Positions 12,890 to 12,920 of a stretch of DNA of 12,920 nucleotides are shown piece after piece; position 1 is the stretch's first letter; every line of letters begins with the position of its first letter. The stretch is from contig CAZDJQ010000023.1 in NCBI GenBank assembly GCA_964505765.1, positions 1-12,920 of the forward strand, read 5' to 3'. This stretch comes from CAZDJQ01 sp964505765. Its GTDB lineage: Bacteria; Patescibacteriota; Microgenomatia; UBA12405; JAHJSD01. The position numbers and the translations under genes are program-made. Below the pieces are notes generated by a model, which saw only the letters and a list, made by a program, of their open reading frames with translations, was not told where the DNA came from and did no database searches.

Positions 12890-12895
12890 ATTATA
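12890..12895 (-). promoter_or_regulatory. -10 box of the flippase gene, leaderless geometry
   Basis: A perfect TATAAT on the minus strand is followed by AAACTTG (7 bases) and ATG 12882. No Shine-Dalgarno fits. The -35 region is close to the window edge and no good match was seen. Confidence 0.6.
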
Positions 12896-12920
12896 ATGGA
12901 TTAATGTTTTTAATTGATTG

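Noticed and set aside
1..12920. CRISPR array, insertion sequence or prophage
   Set aside because: I saw no regularly spaced direct repeats, no transposase and no phage structural genes; the only mobile element recognised is the intein.

Overview
The window looks like a slice of a compact bacterial chromosome from the Candidate Phyla Radiation (Patescibacteria). This is inferred from gene content: a Cys-rich SpoIID-like protein, a PH-domain protein followed by a tiny two-helix membrane protein, a FtsB/DivIC-like protein, one Xer-type recombinase, and a VirD4/TraD-like ATPase with a small partner. Genes are packed with short or negative gaps and no gene-free stretch exceeds about 190 bases. The standard bacterial code fits: TAA, TAG and TGA all end genes (TGA ends the flippase), and the long frames have no internal TGA. 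I cannot name the lineage more finely.

Layout, left to right: (1) the 3' part of a secreted SpoIID/LytB-domain protein on +, ending in a perfect 28-base palindrome; (2) ftsH on -, interrupted by a 454-residue intein that carries a two-motif LAGLIDADG endonuclease and a Cro/C1-like helix-turn-helix; (3) a divergent promoter region with a 36-base near-perfect palindrome; (4) a two-gene + operon for membrane proteins (bPH2 domain, then a 77-residue protein); (5) on -, one polypeptide joining a PP-loop tRNA thiolase-like enzyme to methionyl-tRNA formyltransferase, directly downstream of the initiator tRNA gene; (6) tRNA-Ala(TGC) and an elongator-type tRNA(CAT) on +; (7) divergent divIC/ftsB-like (-) and xer-like (+) genes with overlapping -10 boxes; (8) on -, a small hypothetical protein overlapping a large VirD4/TraD-like ATPase; (9) a Wzx/MATE-type flippase on -.

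Three things stand out. First, the intein lies between Walker A and Walker B of FtsH, so the protease should be inactive until splicing. Second, almost every transcription unit has its -10 box only 6 or 7 bases before the ATG, so most first genes should make leaderless mRNAs; the internal operon gene at 5288 has a normal Shine-Dalgarno instead. Third, an initiator tRNA with the rare C33 sits next to its formyltransferase, which is itself fused to a tRNA-modification enzyme. Together these suggest an unusual translation-initiation setup, but that link is inference.
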